Numbered from the stretch's first letter, positions 47,444 to 58,046 are shown. The stretch is DNA of 64,000 bases from Rhizobium sp. AAP43 (GCF_001296045.1 NZ_LJHS01000044.1:62001-126000), one strand, 5' to 3'. The notes: generated by a model not told the origin, from the sequence alone. Made by a program: numbers and translations.

Positions 47444-48940
47444 ATGTCTGTCAAACTCGCCCTGTCCTTCGCAAAGTCTCACGCCGTATCCGGTGGGCTT
47501 GCCGTTCTTCTGAAGTGCTCGGGTGAAGACAAGCCCTCCGGCCTTGCCGAGATTGACCCTGCCGATGTCTACGACCGCGCAGCCGGGATCGCAAAATTCA
47601 CGGGAAAGTCGATGGCAGTCCTCGATATCCTCGCCCCGCATGGATCGCCGGCTGATCGCATTCTGGTGCTCGGCCTTGGCAAGGCGGAAGCCTTGTCGGG
47701 CCATGACTGGCTGAAAGCTGGCGGCGCCGCGGCAGCTCAGCTGAAACGCGCCGACACCGTCACAGTCTTTGTTGATGTCCCCGGCGCCGAGGTTTCCGCC
47801 AAGGCAGTTGCGGATTTTGCCCTTGGAATGATCCTGCGCAGCTACAAGTTCGACCGCTACAAGACCGACAAGAAGGCGGATGAGGACGACAAGAAGGACG
47901 CCAAGACCGTCAAGGTCACGATCGTGACGGCAGAAGCGTCGGCGGCCAAGAAGGCCTTTGCCGATGCCCAGGCCGTCGCCGAAGGCGTTGTGATTGCCCG
48001 TGACCTCGTCAACGAGCCTGCCAATGTGCTCGGACCGGTCGAGTTCGCCGCGAAGGCCAAGGAATTGGAAAAGCTTGGTGTCGAAATCGAGATCCTGACC
48101 GAGAAGGAGATGAAGAAGCTCGGCATGGGGGCGCTTCTCGGTGTCTCGCAAGGATCGGTGCGACCGCCGCGTCTGGTGGTCATGCAGTGGAAAGGCGGTA
48201 AGGCCAAGGAAAAGCCGGTGGCGTTCATCGGCAAGGGCGTCGTCTTCGACACTGGCGGCATCTCGATCAAGCCGGCCGGCGGCATGGAAGACATGAAGGG
48301 TGATATGGGTGGCGCTGCCGCGGTCACCGGCCTCATGCATGTGCTTGCCGCCCGCAAGGCCAAGGTCAACGCGATTGGCATCATCGGCCTTGTTGAAAAC
48401 ATGCCGGACGGAAACGCCCAACGTCCCGGCGACATCGTGACATCCATGTCCGGTCAGACGATTGAGGTCATCAACACCGATGCCGAGGGTCGCCTCGTGC
48501 TCTGCGACGCGCTCTGGTATTGCAACGATCGCTTCGAACCCGCCTTCATGATCGATCTGGCAACGCTGACCGGCGCCATTCTCGTGGCCCTCGGCAATCT
48601 CCATGCCGGTCTGTTTTCGAATGACGATGCCCTATCCGAGAAGCTGCTTGCGGCGGGACTTTCGACAAACGAACGTCTTTGGCGCATGCCGCTCGGCAAA
48701 GACTACGACAAGATGATCGACTCGAAGTTCGCCGACATGAAGAACACCGGCGGCCGTCATGCCGGCTCGATCACGGCTGCCCAGTTCCTCAAGCGCTTCG
48801 TCAAGGATACGCCTTGGGCGCATCTCGACATCGCGGGCACAGCCATGGGCTCGCCAAGCGACGAGATCAACCAGTCCTGGGGCTCAGGCTATGGCGTGCG
48901 CCTTCTCGACGAACTCGTGCGTGCGAATTACGAGGCCTGA
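47444..48940 (+). CDS. pepA: leucyl aminopeptidase
   Basis: 498 residues, M17 family dizinc aminopeptidase. The C-terminal catalytic domain shows [10 protein letters not shown] (about 262-271), [17 protein letters not shown] and the signature [10 protein letters not shown] (about 344). The N-terminal half is the usual regulatory macrodomain-like region. Divergent from lptF, as in many Proteobacteria, and followed by holC after 20 bp. Confidence 0.97.
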   Translation: MSVKLALSFAKSHAVSGGLAVLLKCSGEDKPSGLAEIDPADVYDRAAGIAKFTGKSMAVLDILAPHGSPADRILVLGLGKAEALSGHDWLKAGGAAAAQLKRADTVTVFVDVPGAEVSAKAVADFALGMILRSYKFDRYKTDKKADEDDKKDAKTVKVTIVTAEASAAKKAFADAQAVAEGVVIARDLVNEPANVLGPVEFAAKAKELEKLGVEIEILTEKEMKKLGMGALLGVSQGSVRPPRLVVMQWKGGKAKEKPVAFIGKGVVFDTGGISIKPAGGMEDMKGDMGGAAAVTGLMHVLAARKAKVNAIGIIGLVENMPDGNAQRPGDIVTSMSGQTIEVINTDAEGRLVLCDALWYCNDRFEPAFMIDLATLTGAILVALGNLHAGLFSNDDALSEKLLAAGLSTNERLWRMPLGKDYDKMIDSKFADMKNTGGRHAGSITAAQFLKRFVKDTPWAHLDIAGTAMGSPSDEINQSWGSGYGVRLLDELVRANYEA

Positions 48941-48960
48941 GACAGGGCGAGGAGTGCTGC

Positions 48961-49410
48961 ATGGCGGAAGTCCTCTTCTACCATTTGACCGAGTCGAAAC
49001 TCGAAGACGCGCTTCCGCCGCTTTTGGAGAAGAGCGTCGAGCGTGGCTGGAAGGTTGCGGTGCAGACCCGTGAGATCGAGCGGCGCGATGCGCTGGATGC
49101 GCATTTGTGGACGTTTCGCGACGACAGCTTCCTGCCGCATGGCACGGAAGAGGGGGCGATGGCAGACCGCCAGCCAGTGTTGCTCACCGTCTCACAGGAC
49201 AATCCGAACGGTGCCACGGTCCGTTTCCTCGTCGATGGCGCCGAGCCACCCGAGGCGTTGGATTATGAGCGCGTTGTTTTTGTCTTTGACGGATACGATG
49301 CGGTTCAGCTGGATGCAGCCCGGGCGCAATGGAAGAAGCTGAAAGGCGAGGGCCACAAGCTCACATACTGGCAGCAGTCGCCCGAAGGGCGGTGGGAGAA
49401 AAAAGCCTGA
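48961..49410 (+). CDS. holC: DNA polymerase III chi subunit
   Basis: 149 residues, HolC family: EVLFYHLTESKLEDALPPLLEKSVERGWKVAVQT, ALDAHLWTFRDDSFLPHGT and the ending LTYWQQSPEGRWEKKA. Chi couples the clamp loader to SSB. The start at 48961 fits; the frame extension to 48679 is antisense-like read through pepA. The pepA-holC pair is conserved across Proteobacteria. A bidirectional terminator follows. Confidence 0.94.
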   Translation: MAEVLFYHLTESKLEDALPPLLEKSVERGWKVAVQTREIERRDALDAHLWTFRDDSFLPHGTEEGAMADRQPVLLTVSQDNPNGATVRFLVDGAEPPEALDYERVVFVFDGYDAVQLDAARAQWKKLKGEGHKLTYWQQSPEGRWEKKA

Positions 49411-49416
49411 CAAAGG

Positions 49417-49446
49417 AAAGGGGCTGCGCCGGGCGCAGCCCCTTTT
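49417..49446. terminator. bidirectional intrinsic terminator between holC and a chemoreceptor gene
   Basis: AAAGGGGCTGCG, a 5-nt loop and CGCAGCCCCTTT, 12-bp perfect stem, followed by TTTT-like tails in both directions. Confidence 0.85.
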
Positions 49447-49464
49447 GGTTGACGTCTCACAACG

Positions 49465-51423
49465 TCAGGCGACGGAGGCCATTCGCTGCGCATCGCGTGG
49501 GGGCGTCATATTTCGAGAACCAGGCCCTGGTGAGGCCGCCCGCTTGTCGGCCTGATCAAGGTGGAAATGGCTAATCAACCGGGTAAGGTTGACGGCGTCG
49601 TCGGCAAGGCGGTTGGTGGCAGCGGTGGTCTCCTCGACCATAGCGGCGTTGCGCTGAGTAACATGATCCATCTGCCCCACCGCCGTGTTGACTTCCTGAA
49701 GCTTGTGGGACTGCTCCTTGGCCGCTGCTGCGATCTGGTAGACGGACTCGTTGATGTGCATCACGTGGTCGCGGATGCTGGCCAAAGCCTCGCCTGTGGC
49801 CGTAACGAGCCGAACGCCGATCCCGACTTCCTCTCCCGAGCGTGTGACGAGAGACTTGATATCCTTCGCCGCACCCGCCGATCGCTGGGCAAGCTCGCGC
49901 ACCTCCTGAGCAACGACCGCAAAGCCTTTGCCCGCTTCGCCGGCACGGGCGGCCTCGACGCCTGCATTGAGTGCAAGCAGGTTGGTCTGGAAGGCGATTT
50001 CGTCGATAACGTTGATGATCTTGCCGATTTCGCCGGAGGCTTGCTCGATGCGGCCCATGGCGGCAACCGCATCCTGCACCACCGCACTCGATTGCTCGGA
50101 GCTGCGTCGTGCCTCGTCCACCATCCTGGTGGCTTCCAGTGCCGTGGACGTTGATTGCTTGACGGCTGCTGTGATTTCTTCGAGTGCCGATGAAGTTTCC
50201 TCAAGGGCTGCGGCCTGTTGTTCGGTCCGCTTGGCCAGATCGTCGGATGCAAAACGCAGTTCGCCAGAGCCGGATTGAATTTGTTCGATGGACGTCCGGA
50301 CTTCAGCGACAACCGTCTTCAGCACCTGCATCGTGCCATTCACGTTCCCTTGCAGCTCGGCAAACGCACCCTGGAAATCACCGCGCATGGCATCGGTCAA
50401 ATCCCCTTCGGACAGGGAGGCGACGACCCTGCGGGTTTCGGCGAGACCCGACCCAATGGAGCGAACAAGTTCGTTCATCGAGGATGCAAAGGCGTTGAGG
50501 TCGGGAAACTCGAAATCACGCTCGATCCGCCGCGAGAAATCACCGGCGATGGCCGCCGCGCAGACTTCGCCAATGCTCTGTTGCAACTCGTCGCAGCGCT
50601 GCTTCATACGGTGCTCCTGCGCGTTCATCTCTCGCACCCTGAGCCCGTTCTGTTTGAAGACATCGACGGCCCGCGCCATGTCTCCGATTTCATTCTGTCG
50701 GTCGAGATAGGCGATGTCGGTCTCGAACTCACTCCGAGCGAGCTTCGCCATAACCCGGGTAATCCGCTCGATTGGCTTCGTCACATCGCGGGAGACGAAC
50801 ACCATGGCGGCAATGCCTGCCATGACACCGGCAAACAGCAAGGCGACATTGCTGAGCAGCGAGACATGGAAACTCGACGCGCTGGCTTCATACATGGCAT
50901 CGGCCGCGGCAACATTCGCGTCGCGGAAGGTGTCCGCATGCGCATCCATCTCGTCATAGGCAAGTACCATCTCTCCGGTGAGCAGAGCGGACGCCGCCGC
51001 CTTGTCGCCAGAGCGGGAAAGGGCGAGCATTCGATCTCCTGCTGCGATATAGGCTTCGGCGCTGCGCTTGAACCCTTCGAATGCAGGGCGCTCCTCGGGC
51101 AGGCTGATCATCGCCTCATAGCGGGCCATGCGTGTTTGCAGCTTCGCAACTTCCTTGGCGACGGCCTCGTCCGCCGCCTTCAGGGCTTCCGGCGTGGTGC
51201 TGAGAATATGGCGAGTCTGCAGACCTCTCAGATTGGCAATCGAGATGTTCAGGCGATTGGTGATGTCGATGGCCGGCACCGACGTCTTTGCCAAGCCTTC
51301 GACATTGTAGAACACGCCGTTCATTGACCAGATCCCAAACCCGCCCTGGATGACGAGAAGAGAAACGAGAGCAAGATAGGCGCCAAGAAGGGAGGCTTTG
51401 ATGGACAGGGAGTTCTTCAACAT
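49465..51423 (-). CDS. methyl-accepting chemotaxis protein (four-helix-bundle sensor)
   Basis: 652 residues: TM1 ([22 protein letters not shown]), a periplasmic all-helical domain of about 150 residues like 4HB_MCP_1 ([31 protein letters not shown]), TM2 ([23 protein letters not shown]), a HAMP, a second HAMP-like segment ([22 protein letters not shown]) and the signalling domain with its tip near 474-512. The start at 51423 ([13 protein letters not shown]) was chosen; the frame extends to 51738 without homology. It has no CheR-docking pentapeptide. The ligand is unknown. Confidence 0.92.
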   Translation of the reverse strand: MLKNSLSIKASLLGAYLALVSLLVIQGGFGIWSMNGVFYNVEGLAKTSVPAIDITNRLNISIANLRGLQTRHILSTTPEALKAADEAVAKEVAKLQTRMARYEAMISLPEERPAFEGFKRSAEAYIAAGDRMLALSRSGDKAAASALLTGEMVLAYDEMDAHADTFRDANVAAADAMYEASASSFHVSLLSNVALLFAGVMAGIAAMVFVSRDVTKPIERITRVMAKLARSEFETDIAYLDRQNEIGDMARAVDVFKQNGLRVREMNAQEHRMKQRCDELQQSIGEVCAAAIAGDFSRRIERDFEFPDLNAFASSMNELVRSIGSGLAETRRVVASLSEGDLTDAMRGDFQGAFAELQGNVNGTMQVLKTVVAEVRTSIEQIQSGSGELRFASDDLAKRTEQQAAALEETSSALEEITAAVKQSTSTALEATRMVDEARRSSEQSSAVVQDAVAAMGRIEQASGEIGKIINVIDEIAFQTNLLALNAGVEAARAGEAGKGFAVVAQEVRELAQRSAGAAKDIKSLVTRSGEEVGIGVRLVTATGEALASIRDHVMHINESVYQIAAAAKEQSHKLQEVNTAVGQMDHVTQRNAAMVEETTAATNRLADDAVNLTRLISHFHLDQADKRAASPGPGSRNMTPPRDAQRMASVA

Positions 51424-51860
51424 TCCGAGTATTCCGATCAAACGGGCGGCAACCTCATGTTGCTGGCCTCGGTAAGCGAGAGCCGTAGCTCCATTGCCAC
51501 GGCGGCTTGCATCCTCTTGTCTTCGTCGCTCATTCGCTTGCGCTTCCAGACAGCCAAAACAGGTGTCCGGTCGGGGCTTGCAGCAGTAATGAATGGGATT
51601 GTTGGCGTGCATTGTTGCGCACGCCTGAACGAACCCTGAATTGCAGCGACGAAGAAACTCGCGTCGATGATGTGGGTCTGGACTTAAAATTTTACTAAAA
51701 TGCTCGCCATGGTTTCGAAAGATACCATGAATATTCAATATTTCTTGCTGATATTCAGCAGAAATGACGGAGACGCAGCGGATTTATCGCAGGGGTCTTT
51801 ACAAGATATCGCGTATTGGTTGCTTTTTAAGGCTTCTTGATTTCGCCGAGCCAGACGGTT
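51424..51860. other. 437-bp non-coding region upstream of a chemoreceptor gene
   Basis: It separates the chemoreceptor start from the ABC-F stop. It contains the inverted repeat GGCGTGC-N8-GCACGCC (51604-51625), a TTAA-N7-CTAA motif (51684-51698) and a hairpin with arms TGCTGA and TCAGCA (51746-51760) in an A/T-rich stretch. No credible gene was found; a leader with several regulatory sites is likely. Confidence 0.5.
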
Positions 51861-53750
51861 TCACCCTGACATCGCATCTTCATACTCGGCGGAAAGCTCA
51901 AGCCATTGCTCCTCTGCAGCAGAGAGCTTGGCTGCAGCCTCGCCACGCTGCTTCGCCTTCTCCGCGGCCTTGGCAGGGGCCTTCTCATACAGGGCAGGAT
52001 CGGCAAGTTCCCTGTCGAGCGCTTGAATCAATGTCTCCAGCTTTTTCGTCAAAAGTTCGATTTCATTGATCTTTTTCTTCAGTGGCGCGAAGCTGGCACG
52101 CTTCTCGGCAGCAGCTTTACGTTGCTCTGCCTTGTTGACGGTCTCGGCACCTGCATCGTCCTTGCCCTTTTCCACCGGCCGCCTGGCCGACGCGATGATC
52201 AGGTTTCGATACTCTTCCATGTCACCATCGAAGCTGGTGACCGTGCCGTTGTTGACCAGCCACAGCCGGTCGACCGTCGCTTCGATCAGGTGGCGGTCAT
52301 GAGAGATCAGGATGACGGCGCCTTCATAGTCGTTCAGCGCCTCGATGAGTGCCTTGCGGCTGTCGATATCGAGATGGTTGGTCGGCTCGTCAAGGATGAG
52401 CAGGTTCGGCGCGTGGAAGGCCGCAAGGCCCATCAGAAGGCGGGCTTTTTCGCCACCCGAGAGATCCTTGGCCGCTGTCTCCATTTTCTCTGTCGCCAAG
52501 CCCATCTGCGCGACGCGGGCCCGCACCTTGGCTTCCGGCTCCAGCGGCATCAGCCGACGAACGTGGTCGACGGGGCTTTCGTTCGGGATCAGGTCATCCA
52601 GCTGGTGCTGGGCGAAGAAGCCGATCTTCAGGCTCGAGGCCGTCTTCAGCTGTCCCCCTTGCGCTTCGAGGCGTCCGGAGATGAATTTGGCGAAGGTCGA
52701 CTTGCCATTGCCGTTCGAGCCGAGAAGCGCGATCCGGTCGTCATTGTCGATCCGCAGATTGAGGTTCTTCAGGATGGGTTTGCCCGGTTCATAGCCGACC
52801 AGGCCGCCCGACACCGCAACGATGGGGGAGGCGGGCTGCTTTTCCGGCTTCGGGAAGGTGATTGGATTGATGTGGTCTTCGATCACCGCAGCAACCGTGC
52901 CCATGCGCTCCAGCGCCTTGATGCGGCTCTGTGCCTGCTTGGCCTTGGTCGCCTTGGCACGGAAGCGGTCGATGAAGCTCTGCAGATGTTTGCGCGCCGC
53001 ATCATTCTTCGCCTTGGCCTTGGTCTGCAACTCGTCGTTTTCGGCCTTTTGCCGCTCGAAGCTGTCATAGCCGCCGCGATAAAGCGTGAGCTTCTTCTGG
53101 TCGAGATGGATGATCGAATTGACGGCGGTGTTCAGCAGATCGCGGTCATGGCTGATGATGATGACGGTATGCGGATAGCGACGCACGTAATCTTCAAGCC
53201 AGAGCGTGCCCTCAAGGTCGAGATAGTTGGTCGGTTCGTCGAGCAGAAGCAGGTCTGGCTCGGAAAACAGAACGGCCGCCAGCGCCACGCGCATGCGCCA
53301 GCCGCCGGAGAAGGAGGAGGCGGGACGAAGCTGCGCCTCGTGGTCGAAGCCGAGGCCTGACAGGATGGTGGCCGCCCGCGCCTCTGCCGAATGGGCGCCG
53401 ATATCGGCAAGCCGGGTCTGGATCTCGGCGATGCGGTTAGGATCGGTCGCGGTTTCCGCTTCAGCGAGCAGGGCGGCGCGTTCCTTGTCGGCCGCCAGCA
53501 CGATGGAGATCAGCGAGTCCTCGGTGCCCGGCGCTTCCTGAGCCACCTGGCCGATCCGGGCATTCTTCGGGATCGCAACATTGCCGCTCTCGGCGGAGAG
53601 GTCGCCGGTGATGATCCGGAACAGGGTCGACTTGCCGGCCCCGTTCTTGCCGACGAGGCCTGCCTTGGTGCCGCTTGGCAGCGAGACGGTCGCGTGGTCG
53701 ATGAGGAGGCGTCCGGCAATGCGGGCGGAGATATCGTTGATGGTGATCAT
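51861..53750 (-). CDS. ABC-F family ATPase (Uup/EttA group)
   Basis: 629 residues with two ABC cassettes and no membrane domain: Walker A GKNGAGKST (34-42) and GSNGNGKST (near 341), signatures FSGGWRMRVALA and LSGGEKARLLMG, Walker B LLLLDEPTNYLD and LLILDEPTNHLD. The C-terminal 100 residues form a charged coiled coil, as in Uup. These proteins act on the ribosome or its exit site and not as transporters. It lies 152 bp downstream of the GGDEF gene. Confidence 0.94.
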   Translation of the reverse strand: MITINDISARIAGRLLIDHATVSLPSGTKAGLVGKNGAGKSTLFRIITGDLSAESGNVAIPKNARIGQVAQEAPGTEDSLISIVLAADKERAALLAEAETATDPNRIAEIQTRLADIGAHSAEARAATILSGLGFDHEAQLRPASSFSGGWRMRVALAAVLFSEPDLLLLDEPTNYLDLEGTLWLEDYVRRYPHTVIIISHDRDLLNTAVNSIIHLDQKKLTLYRGGYDSFERQKAENDELQTKAKAKNDAARKHLQSFIDRFRAKATKAKQAQSRIKALERMGTVAAVIEDHINPITFPKPEKQPASPIVAVSGGLVGYEPGKPILKNLNLRIDNDDRIALLGSNGNGKSTFAKFISGRLEAQGGQLKTASSLKIGFFAQHQLDDLIPNESPVDHVRRLMPLEPEAKVRARVAQMGLATEKMETAAKDLSGGEKARLLMGLAAFHAPNLLILDEPTNHLDIDSRKALIEALNDYEGAVILISHDRHLIEATVDRLWLVNNGTVTSFDGDMEEYRNLIIASARRPVEKGKDDAGAETVNKAEQRKAAAEKRASFAPLKKKINEIELLTKKLETLIQALDRELADPALYEKAPAKAAEKAKQRGEAAAKLSAAEEQWLELSAEYEDAMSG

Positions 53751-53902
53751 GGCTCTGGCTTTTGGCCGAAAGCCGCGACGCTTTCAAGGGGCGAGACCTC
53801 TTGCGAGCTCGCTCAACCGGCGGAACATTCAATAGGGGTTGAAACCGGTGAATTCATCAGGGCTCTTCTGCGCCGGATGTCTTCCTTCGAGCTCCAGCGG
53901 CG

Positions 53903-54979
53903 TCAGGCGGCGGGTCTGGCCGCCTGGCTGTTCTTCTCACCCTTGTAGCCGGCGATCGGCTGACGCGTATTACCATGCGCCACGGCAAGGGCTGCCTCCG
54001 CGCAGGCGATCATCTGCATGGCGTAATCCGCGTCGTCACTCATGGCAAAGCCGATCGAGAGCTCAAGCGATGTCTGTCCACCCTTATGCTCGGCGGCAAA
54101 GACGAGATTGTCCTCGACAGCGGCATGCAGTCGCTCTGCAATCGCATAGGCGTCTTTCGACGTGACGTCGCTGAACAGGAAGGCGAATTCGTCTCCACCG
54201 GAACGGGCGACAAAATCATGCTTCTTGATCGTCTTGCGGAAGATTGACGCCAGGCGCTTCAGGATTCGGTTTCCGGCTTCCTCGCCATATTGCTGGTTGA
54301 TCTGGCGAAAATCGTTGATGTCGACGAGGATCAGAGCGGTCGAGACCCCGGCAACACCGGTCTCGAACAGCGATTCAAGCCGGTTGACCAGCGACAGCCG
54401 GTTCGGCAGGCCCGTGAGCCTGTCGCGTGTGGTGAGGCTGCGGGCAGCCTCGACAGTGCGGTTGTTGGTATTGAGTTCCTCGATACCGCCGCGCAGCACC
54501 TGTTCGATCTCGGTTTCGGCCGAAAGCAAGTCGCGGGTCGCGACTTCAAGGAATTCCAGCTCTTCGATCAGTTCGGAAACACTGCGAGCGCTATCTTCAC
54601 GCACGGAATGCTGAATGGTTTCCAGTCCGCGTGCATAGGCCATTTTCTGCATGATGCCGAGGGAGATCTTCTCCTCGATCCGCCGCAGTGTCGCGATCGC
54701 CTGGCTGTGCAGCTTTTTCTCCGCAAGCCCGCAATGGCCGAGCACATGATGCTTCAGGCCGATCTGGTCGAGGGCTGTCTGGGTAATGGTATTGCCCAGT
54801 GCCGCAAGTTCTCGCGCCAGTGGCGGATTGCGGCCGTAAAGGGCTTCATGAATGAGCTCGAAGTTTCGCGGCAGGCCCTCGATCTGGTGTTTCGCCATGA
54901 AGCCGGCCACACGGTGTAGCCGGTCTGCTCCGCCTTGCCGTCCGCCTCCGACCGGCGATGCTACGCCTTCCTGCGTCAT
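53903..54979 (-). CDS. soluble GGDEF diguanylate cyclase
   Basis: 358 residues without membrane segments. The N-terminal 180 are helical, with a motif (LPRNFELIHEALYGRNPPLARELAALG) common to a group of cytoplasmic diguanylate cyclases. The GGDEF domain has DRLTGLPNRLSLVN and SGGDEF (about 262-266), fully canonical. The I-site position reads KKHD, with Lys for Arg, so feedback inhibition may be weak. ATG 54979 (MTQEGVASPVGGG) is preferred to 55012. It is divergent from a small-protein and chemoreceptor operon. Confidence 0.9.
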   Translation of the reverse strand: MTQEGVASPVGGGRQGGADRLHRVAGFMAKHQIEGLPRNFELIHEALYGRNPPLARELAALGNTITQTALDQIGLKHHVLGHCGLAEKKLHSQAIATLRRIEEKISLGIMQKMAYARGLETIQHSVREDSARSVSELIEELEFLEVATRDLLSAETEIEQVLRGGIEELNTNNRTVEAARSLTTRDRLTGLPNRLSLVNRLESLFETGVAGVSTALILVDINDFRQINQQYGEEAGNRILKRLASIFRKTIKKHDFVARSGGDEFAFLFSDVTSKDAYAIAERLHAAVEDNLVFAAEHKGGQTSLELSIGFAMSDDADYAMQMIACAEAALAVAHGNTRQPIAGYKGEKNSQAARPAA

Positions 54980-55137
54980 ACTTCGAAAATCCCTTTTTGC
55001 TCTTTGCGACAATGATGATCACGCCGCCTTTGAAATCGGGTTAACCCACTGCCGCTGATGCGCAATTTCCCCTTCGACGGTTAATGAATATCTCCTTCGT
55101 TGCTCGGTTATATTGATATTGTCTATCGACCTGCAAC

Positions 55138-55152
55138 TTAACGATAAATTAG
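55138..55152. promoter_or_regulatory. CtrA-like motif in the 54980-55214 intergenic region
   Basis: TTAACGATAAATTAG matches TTAA-N7-TTAA at seven of eight positions, in a strongly A/T-rich stretch upstream of the small-protein and chemoreceptor operon and divergent from the GGDEF gene. Chance matches are expected in such DNA. Confidence 0.25.
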
Positions 55153-55214
55153 AAAAAATGAAATAAATGTGATTGTACGCATGCATCTGGAACGGACATC
55201 GCAGATCAACGGAC

Positions 55215-55544
55215 ATGGCAGATTGTGGACATCGACCCGACGCATCTCCGCTCGATCTGAAGATCGTTTTTGCGGCGTTGCTCCTGTTCTTCTCTCTTGT
55301 GACCACAGTTTACGCGCGGCCCACGGGGCGGTTCGTCATGGTGATCACATCGCCTGATGGTGGCGCTGCAGCCAACATGCAGACGATCGCACAAGCCGGA
55401 GGAAGCTTCGTCTGGAGCGGACGCTTGCCCTGGATATCCGTTGCCTATTCCCCCGAATTGACATTCGCCGAGCGACTGCGCGGGGCCGGGGCGATACTTG
55501 TTCTTAATCATCGACTCGCGCTCGGTTGCGCGAAGGAGACCTGA
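55215..55544 (+). CDS. small membrane-anchored or exported protein coupled to a chemoreceptor
   Basis: 109 residues. A cytoplasmic head of about 15 is followed by one hydrophobic segment ([20 protein letters not shown], 15-34) that could be a signal peptide or an anchor, then a compact domain of about 70 residues with alternating strands and helices: [60 protein letters not shown] ferredoxin-like fold is a guess. No family is recognised. ATG 55215 is chosen; 55173 would add 14 residues. Its stop lies one base before the chemoreceptor start, whose GAAGGAG ribosome site lies inside this gene. Confidence 0.72.
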   Translation: MADCGHRPDASPLDLKIVFAALLLFFSLVTTVYARPTGRFVMVITSPDGGAAANMQTIAQAGGSFVWSGRLPWISVAYSPELTFAERLRGAGAILVLNHRLALGCAKET

Positions 55545-55545
55545 A

Positions 55546-57135
55546 ATGAATGCACTGGCGAAACTTCGTGGTTGGGCCGGAACGGCCATCATCTCGCTCC
55601 TATGGGTGAATCTGGCGCTGCTGGCCGCTCGTCTGGGTTTGCGCGAGGCTGGCATGGATCTTATGGCCCTCGTTGCTGGTGCAGCGATTGTCGGTCTTTC
55701 GACCATGATCTGGCTGCGTGACCGGACCGGGTCGACGACGCGCCTTGTAACCTCGATGGGGCAGGCAGCCATGGTCGCGTTGCTCGTGCTGGCCTTCGAA
55801 GGCTCGCCGCTTCAGATCGACATCCACATGTACTTCTTCGCAACCTTGGCCATCTGCGCGATTTGGATCGACTGGCGTGCGATCGTTGGCTACGCGGGCC
55901 TGGTCGCGCTCCACCACACGGTCATTTACTTCCTGTTGCCGGCAGCGGTCTTCCCTGGGGAATCCGATTTCAGCCGTGTCCTTTTGCATGCGGTCGTCCT
56001 GATCCTGCAGAGTGCAGTGCTGATTGCGCTGGTGCATGCGGTTGTTACCGCCTTCGTCGCATCGGAAGAGGCCGTGGCTGCTGCGACGGCTGCAGAGCGC
56101 TCGACCCGTGAGATGTCGGAACAGGTTCGGGCCTCTGATCTGGCCGCGGCCCGGGAGCGGGACAAGCGCGAAGAAGAAAAGGCACGCCAGGCAGAAGCAA
56201 CGCGCGTCGTGGTCCAGACGCTTGATGCAGCCCTCGCTCGCCTGGCGGCCGGAGATCTATCCTGCCGGATCGAGACCGCCTTCCCGGACGCGCTCGACGC
56301 GTTGCGTATCTCGTTCAATGCCTCGCTGCAAAATCTTGAGCGGGTCGTGTCCCAGGTCCGTGGTGCGGTGCATGTTGTGCAGCATGGCTCGGCCCAGATC
56401 ACGTCAGCCAGCGGTCAATTGTCCGAACGGACAGAACGCCAGGCCGCCTTTGTCGAGGAAACGGCGAGTGCGCTGACGATCATGATGAAGACGGTCCGCG
56501 ATACGGCTGGTATCGCCGACAATGTTGGCAAACTGGTCGATCATGCGCGCCAGGGCGCGCAGCGGTCGGGTACGATCGTGACCGATGCCGTAGAAGCCAT
56601 GAGCCGCATTGAATCGTCGTCTCAGGAAATCAGCCAGATCATCTCTGTCATCGATGAGATTGCATTCCAGACCAATCTTCTGGCGCTGAATGCTGGTGTC
56701 GAGGCCGCTCGTGCCGGTGAAGCGGGCAAGGGTTTTGCCGTCGTCGCTCAGGAAGTCCGCGAGCTTGCTCAGCGCTCTGCCCAGGCAGCCAAGGAAATCA
56801 AGCAGCTGATCAATTCCTCGGCGGATCAGGTGAAGCACGGTGTGGCCCTCGTCGACCAGGCCGGTGAGGCCCTGCGGACCATCGCTGACGAGGTCAATTC
56901 GATCAGCGGAGAGGTCGGCAAGATTGTTGCCGGTGCGCGTGACCAATCGACGGGTCTTACCGAAATCGACTCGGCAATCGGCCATATCGACCGCAACACC
57001 CAGCAGAACGCAGCCATGGTGGAGGAATCCTCCGGTGCAGCCCAGCAGCTCTCCAACGAAGCGCGGCAGCTGGAAAAGCTGATGGCCATGTTCAATCTCT
57101 CGAACGGCACGCAGACTTTCGCTCGCGTCGCCTGA
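55546..57135 (+). CDS. methyl-accepting chemotaxis protein with multi-span, histidine-rich membrane sensor
   Basis: 529 residues. The first 170 hold six or so hydrophobic segments with almost no periplasmic domain. Five histidines fall in or near these segments: His94 (DIHMYFF), His123 and His124 (LHHTVIYF), His148 (LLHAVV) and His164 (LVHAVV), along with Asp109-Trp110-Arg111. A charged coiled coil (about 175-220) leads to the MCP signalling domain, tip at about 369-407 ([19 protein letters not shown]). No HAMP is obvious and no terminal pentapeptide is present. ATG 55546 has GAAGGAG upstream. Bound heme or metal is speculation. Confidence 0.9.
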   Translation: MNALAKLRGWAGTAIISLLWVNLALLAARLGLREAGMDLMALVAGAAIVGLSTMIWLRDRTGSTTRLVTSMGQAAMVALLVLAFEGSPLQIDIHMYFFATLAICAIWIDWRAIVGYAGLVALHHTVIYFLLPAAVFPGESDFSRVLLHAVVLILQSAVLIALVHAVVTAFVASEEAVAAATAAERSTREMSEQVRASDLAAARERDKREEEKARQAEATRVVVQTLDAALARLAAGDLSCRIETAFPDALDALRISFNASLQNLERVVSQVRGAVHVVQHGSAQITSASGQLSERTERQAAFVEETASALTIMMKTVRDTAGIADNVGKLVDHARQGAQRSGTIVTDAVEAMSRIESSSQEISQIISVIDEIAFQTNLLALNAGVEAARAGEAGKGFAVVAQEVRELAQRSAQAAKEIKQLINSSADQVKHGVALVDQAGEALRTIADEVNSISGEVGKIVAGARDQSTGLTEIDSAIGHIDRNTQQNAAMVEESSGAAQQLSNEARQLEKLMAMFNLSNGTQTFARVA

Positions 57136-57149
57136 TCGTTGCCTGTTGG

Positions 57150-57183
57150 AACGGCCCCGATTGCGCAAGCGGTCGGGGCCGTT
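57150..57183 (+). terminator. hairpin terminator after the chemoreceptor gene
   Basis: AACGGCCCCGA (57150-57160), a 12-nt loop and TCGGGGCCGTT (57173-57183), 11-bp perfect stem, then GTCGTCT, a poor U-tract. Confidence 0.65.
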
Positions 57184-57345
57184 GTCGTCTGTGGTGTGAG
57201 CACTGGCGCGGACCTCGGGCAGGAAGCGGGCCGTTCTCGGGCAGCTGGACCGCGCGTTTCAGTGCGATATCCATCAAATCTCCTGAATTGTCCCCGCCCG
57301 CTCTCTCGGCCATCATCCGGCTTTCGATCCAGTCGGAGACCAAAT

Positions 57346-58029
57346 ATGGCGATCACCCTCTATTCCCTCTGCGGCGTCGACCAGACGCGGCCCTTTTCAC
57401 CTCATTGCTGGAAGGTGGTGATGGCACTGCGCCACAAGGGCCTGGATTTCGAGGAGCGGCCGTTACCCTTCACCCAGATCCCGAATGCGGAGCAGGGGTT
57501 CTCGAAGACGGTTCCGATCCTGCGCGACGGGGGACATCTGGTTTCTGACAGCTTCTCCATCGCGGTTTATCTCGAAGACGCTTATCCGGACCACCCAAGC
57601 CTGTTTGGCGGGGACGGAGGCCGCGCTGCGGCCCGTCTCATCGAAGGTTATGTGCAGCACATCGTGCACCCGGTGATCACCCGGATTGCAGTCTTCGACA
57701 TCCATCAGATGCTGGGCCCGGTTGACCAGGACTATTTCCGCACCACCCGGGAGAAGCGCCTCGGAAAACCGCTCGAGCAGATCCATGCAGACCGTGCCGA
57801 GGCCATCGCTGCATTGCCAACGCAGTTGCAGCCATTGCGCCACATGCTCGCCTTTCAGCCTTTCATCGGTGGAGAGGCGCCGCTGTTTGGTGATTATATT
57901 CTATTCGGCGCGCTGCAGTGGCTCCGTATCACCACCGGTGCCATCCATCTTGCAGATGGCGATCCGGTTCAGGGCTGGTTCGAGCGCTGCCTGGAGCTTC
58001 ACGAAGGTGCTGGCCGCCTTGTAGCCTGA
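57346..58029 (+). CDS. glutathione S-transferase family protein
   Basis: 227 residues. The N-terminal thioredoxin-like domain begins with ITLYSLCGVDQTRPFSPHCWKVVMALRHKG, in which the SPHCWK segment takes the place of the usual catalytic Ser/Cys turn, and includes KTVPILRDGG with the cis-proline and DSFSIAVYLEDAYP. The helical C-terminal domain follows. The sequence resembles the beta-etherase-like and related soil GSTs; the substrate is unknown. The start at 57346 has GGAG nearby; the frame to 57139 is not conserved. Confidence 0.9.
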   Translation: MAITLYSLCGVDQTRPFSPHCWKVVMALRHKGLDFEERPLPFTQIPNAEQGFSKTVPILRDGGHLVSDSFSIAVYLEDAYPDHPSLFGGDGGRAAARLIEGYVQHIVHPVITRIAVFDIHQMLGPVDQDYFRTTREKRLGKPLEQIHADRAEAIAALPTQLQPLRHMLAFQPFIGGEAPLFGDYILFGALQWLRITTGAIHLADGDPVQGWFERCLELHEGAGRLVA

Positions 58030-58046
58030 GGCGGCCTCTGCGCACA

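Noticed and set aside
47090..48604. 504-codon minus-strand frame opposite pepA
   Set aside because: Antisense shadow of pepA; the sequence is Arg/His-rich in the manner of non-coding frames.
51906..53360. 484-codon plus-strand frame opposite the ABC-F gene
   Set aside because: Antisense to a complete two-cassette ABC-F gene; no motif of its own.
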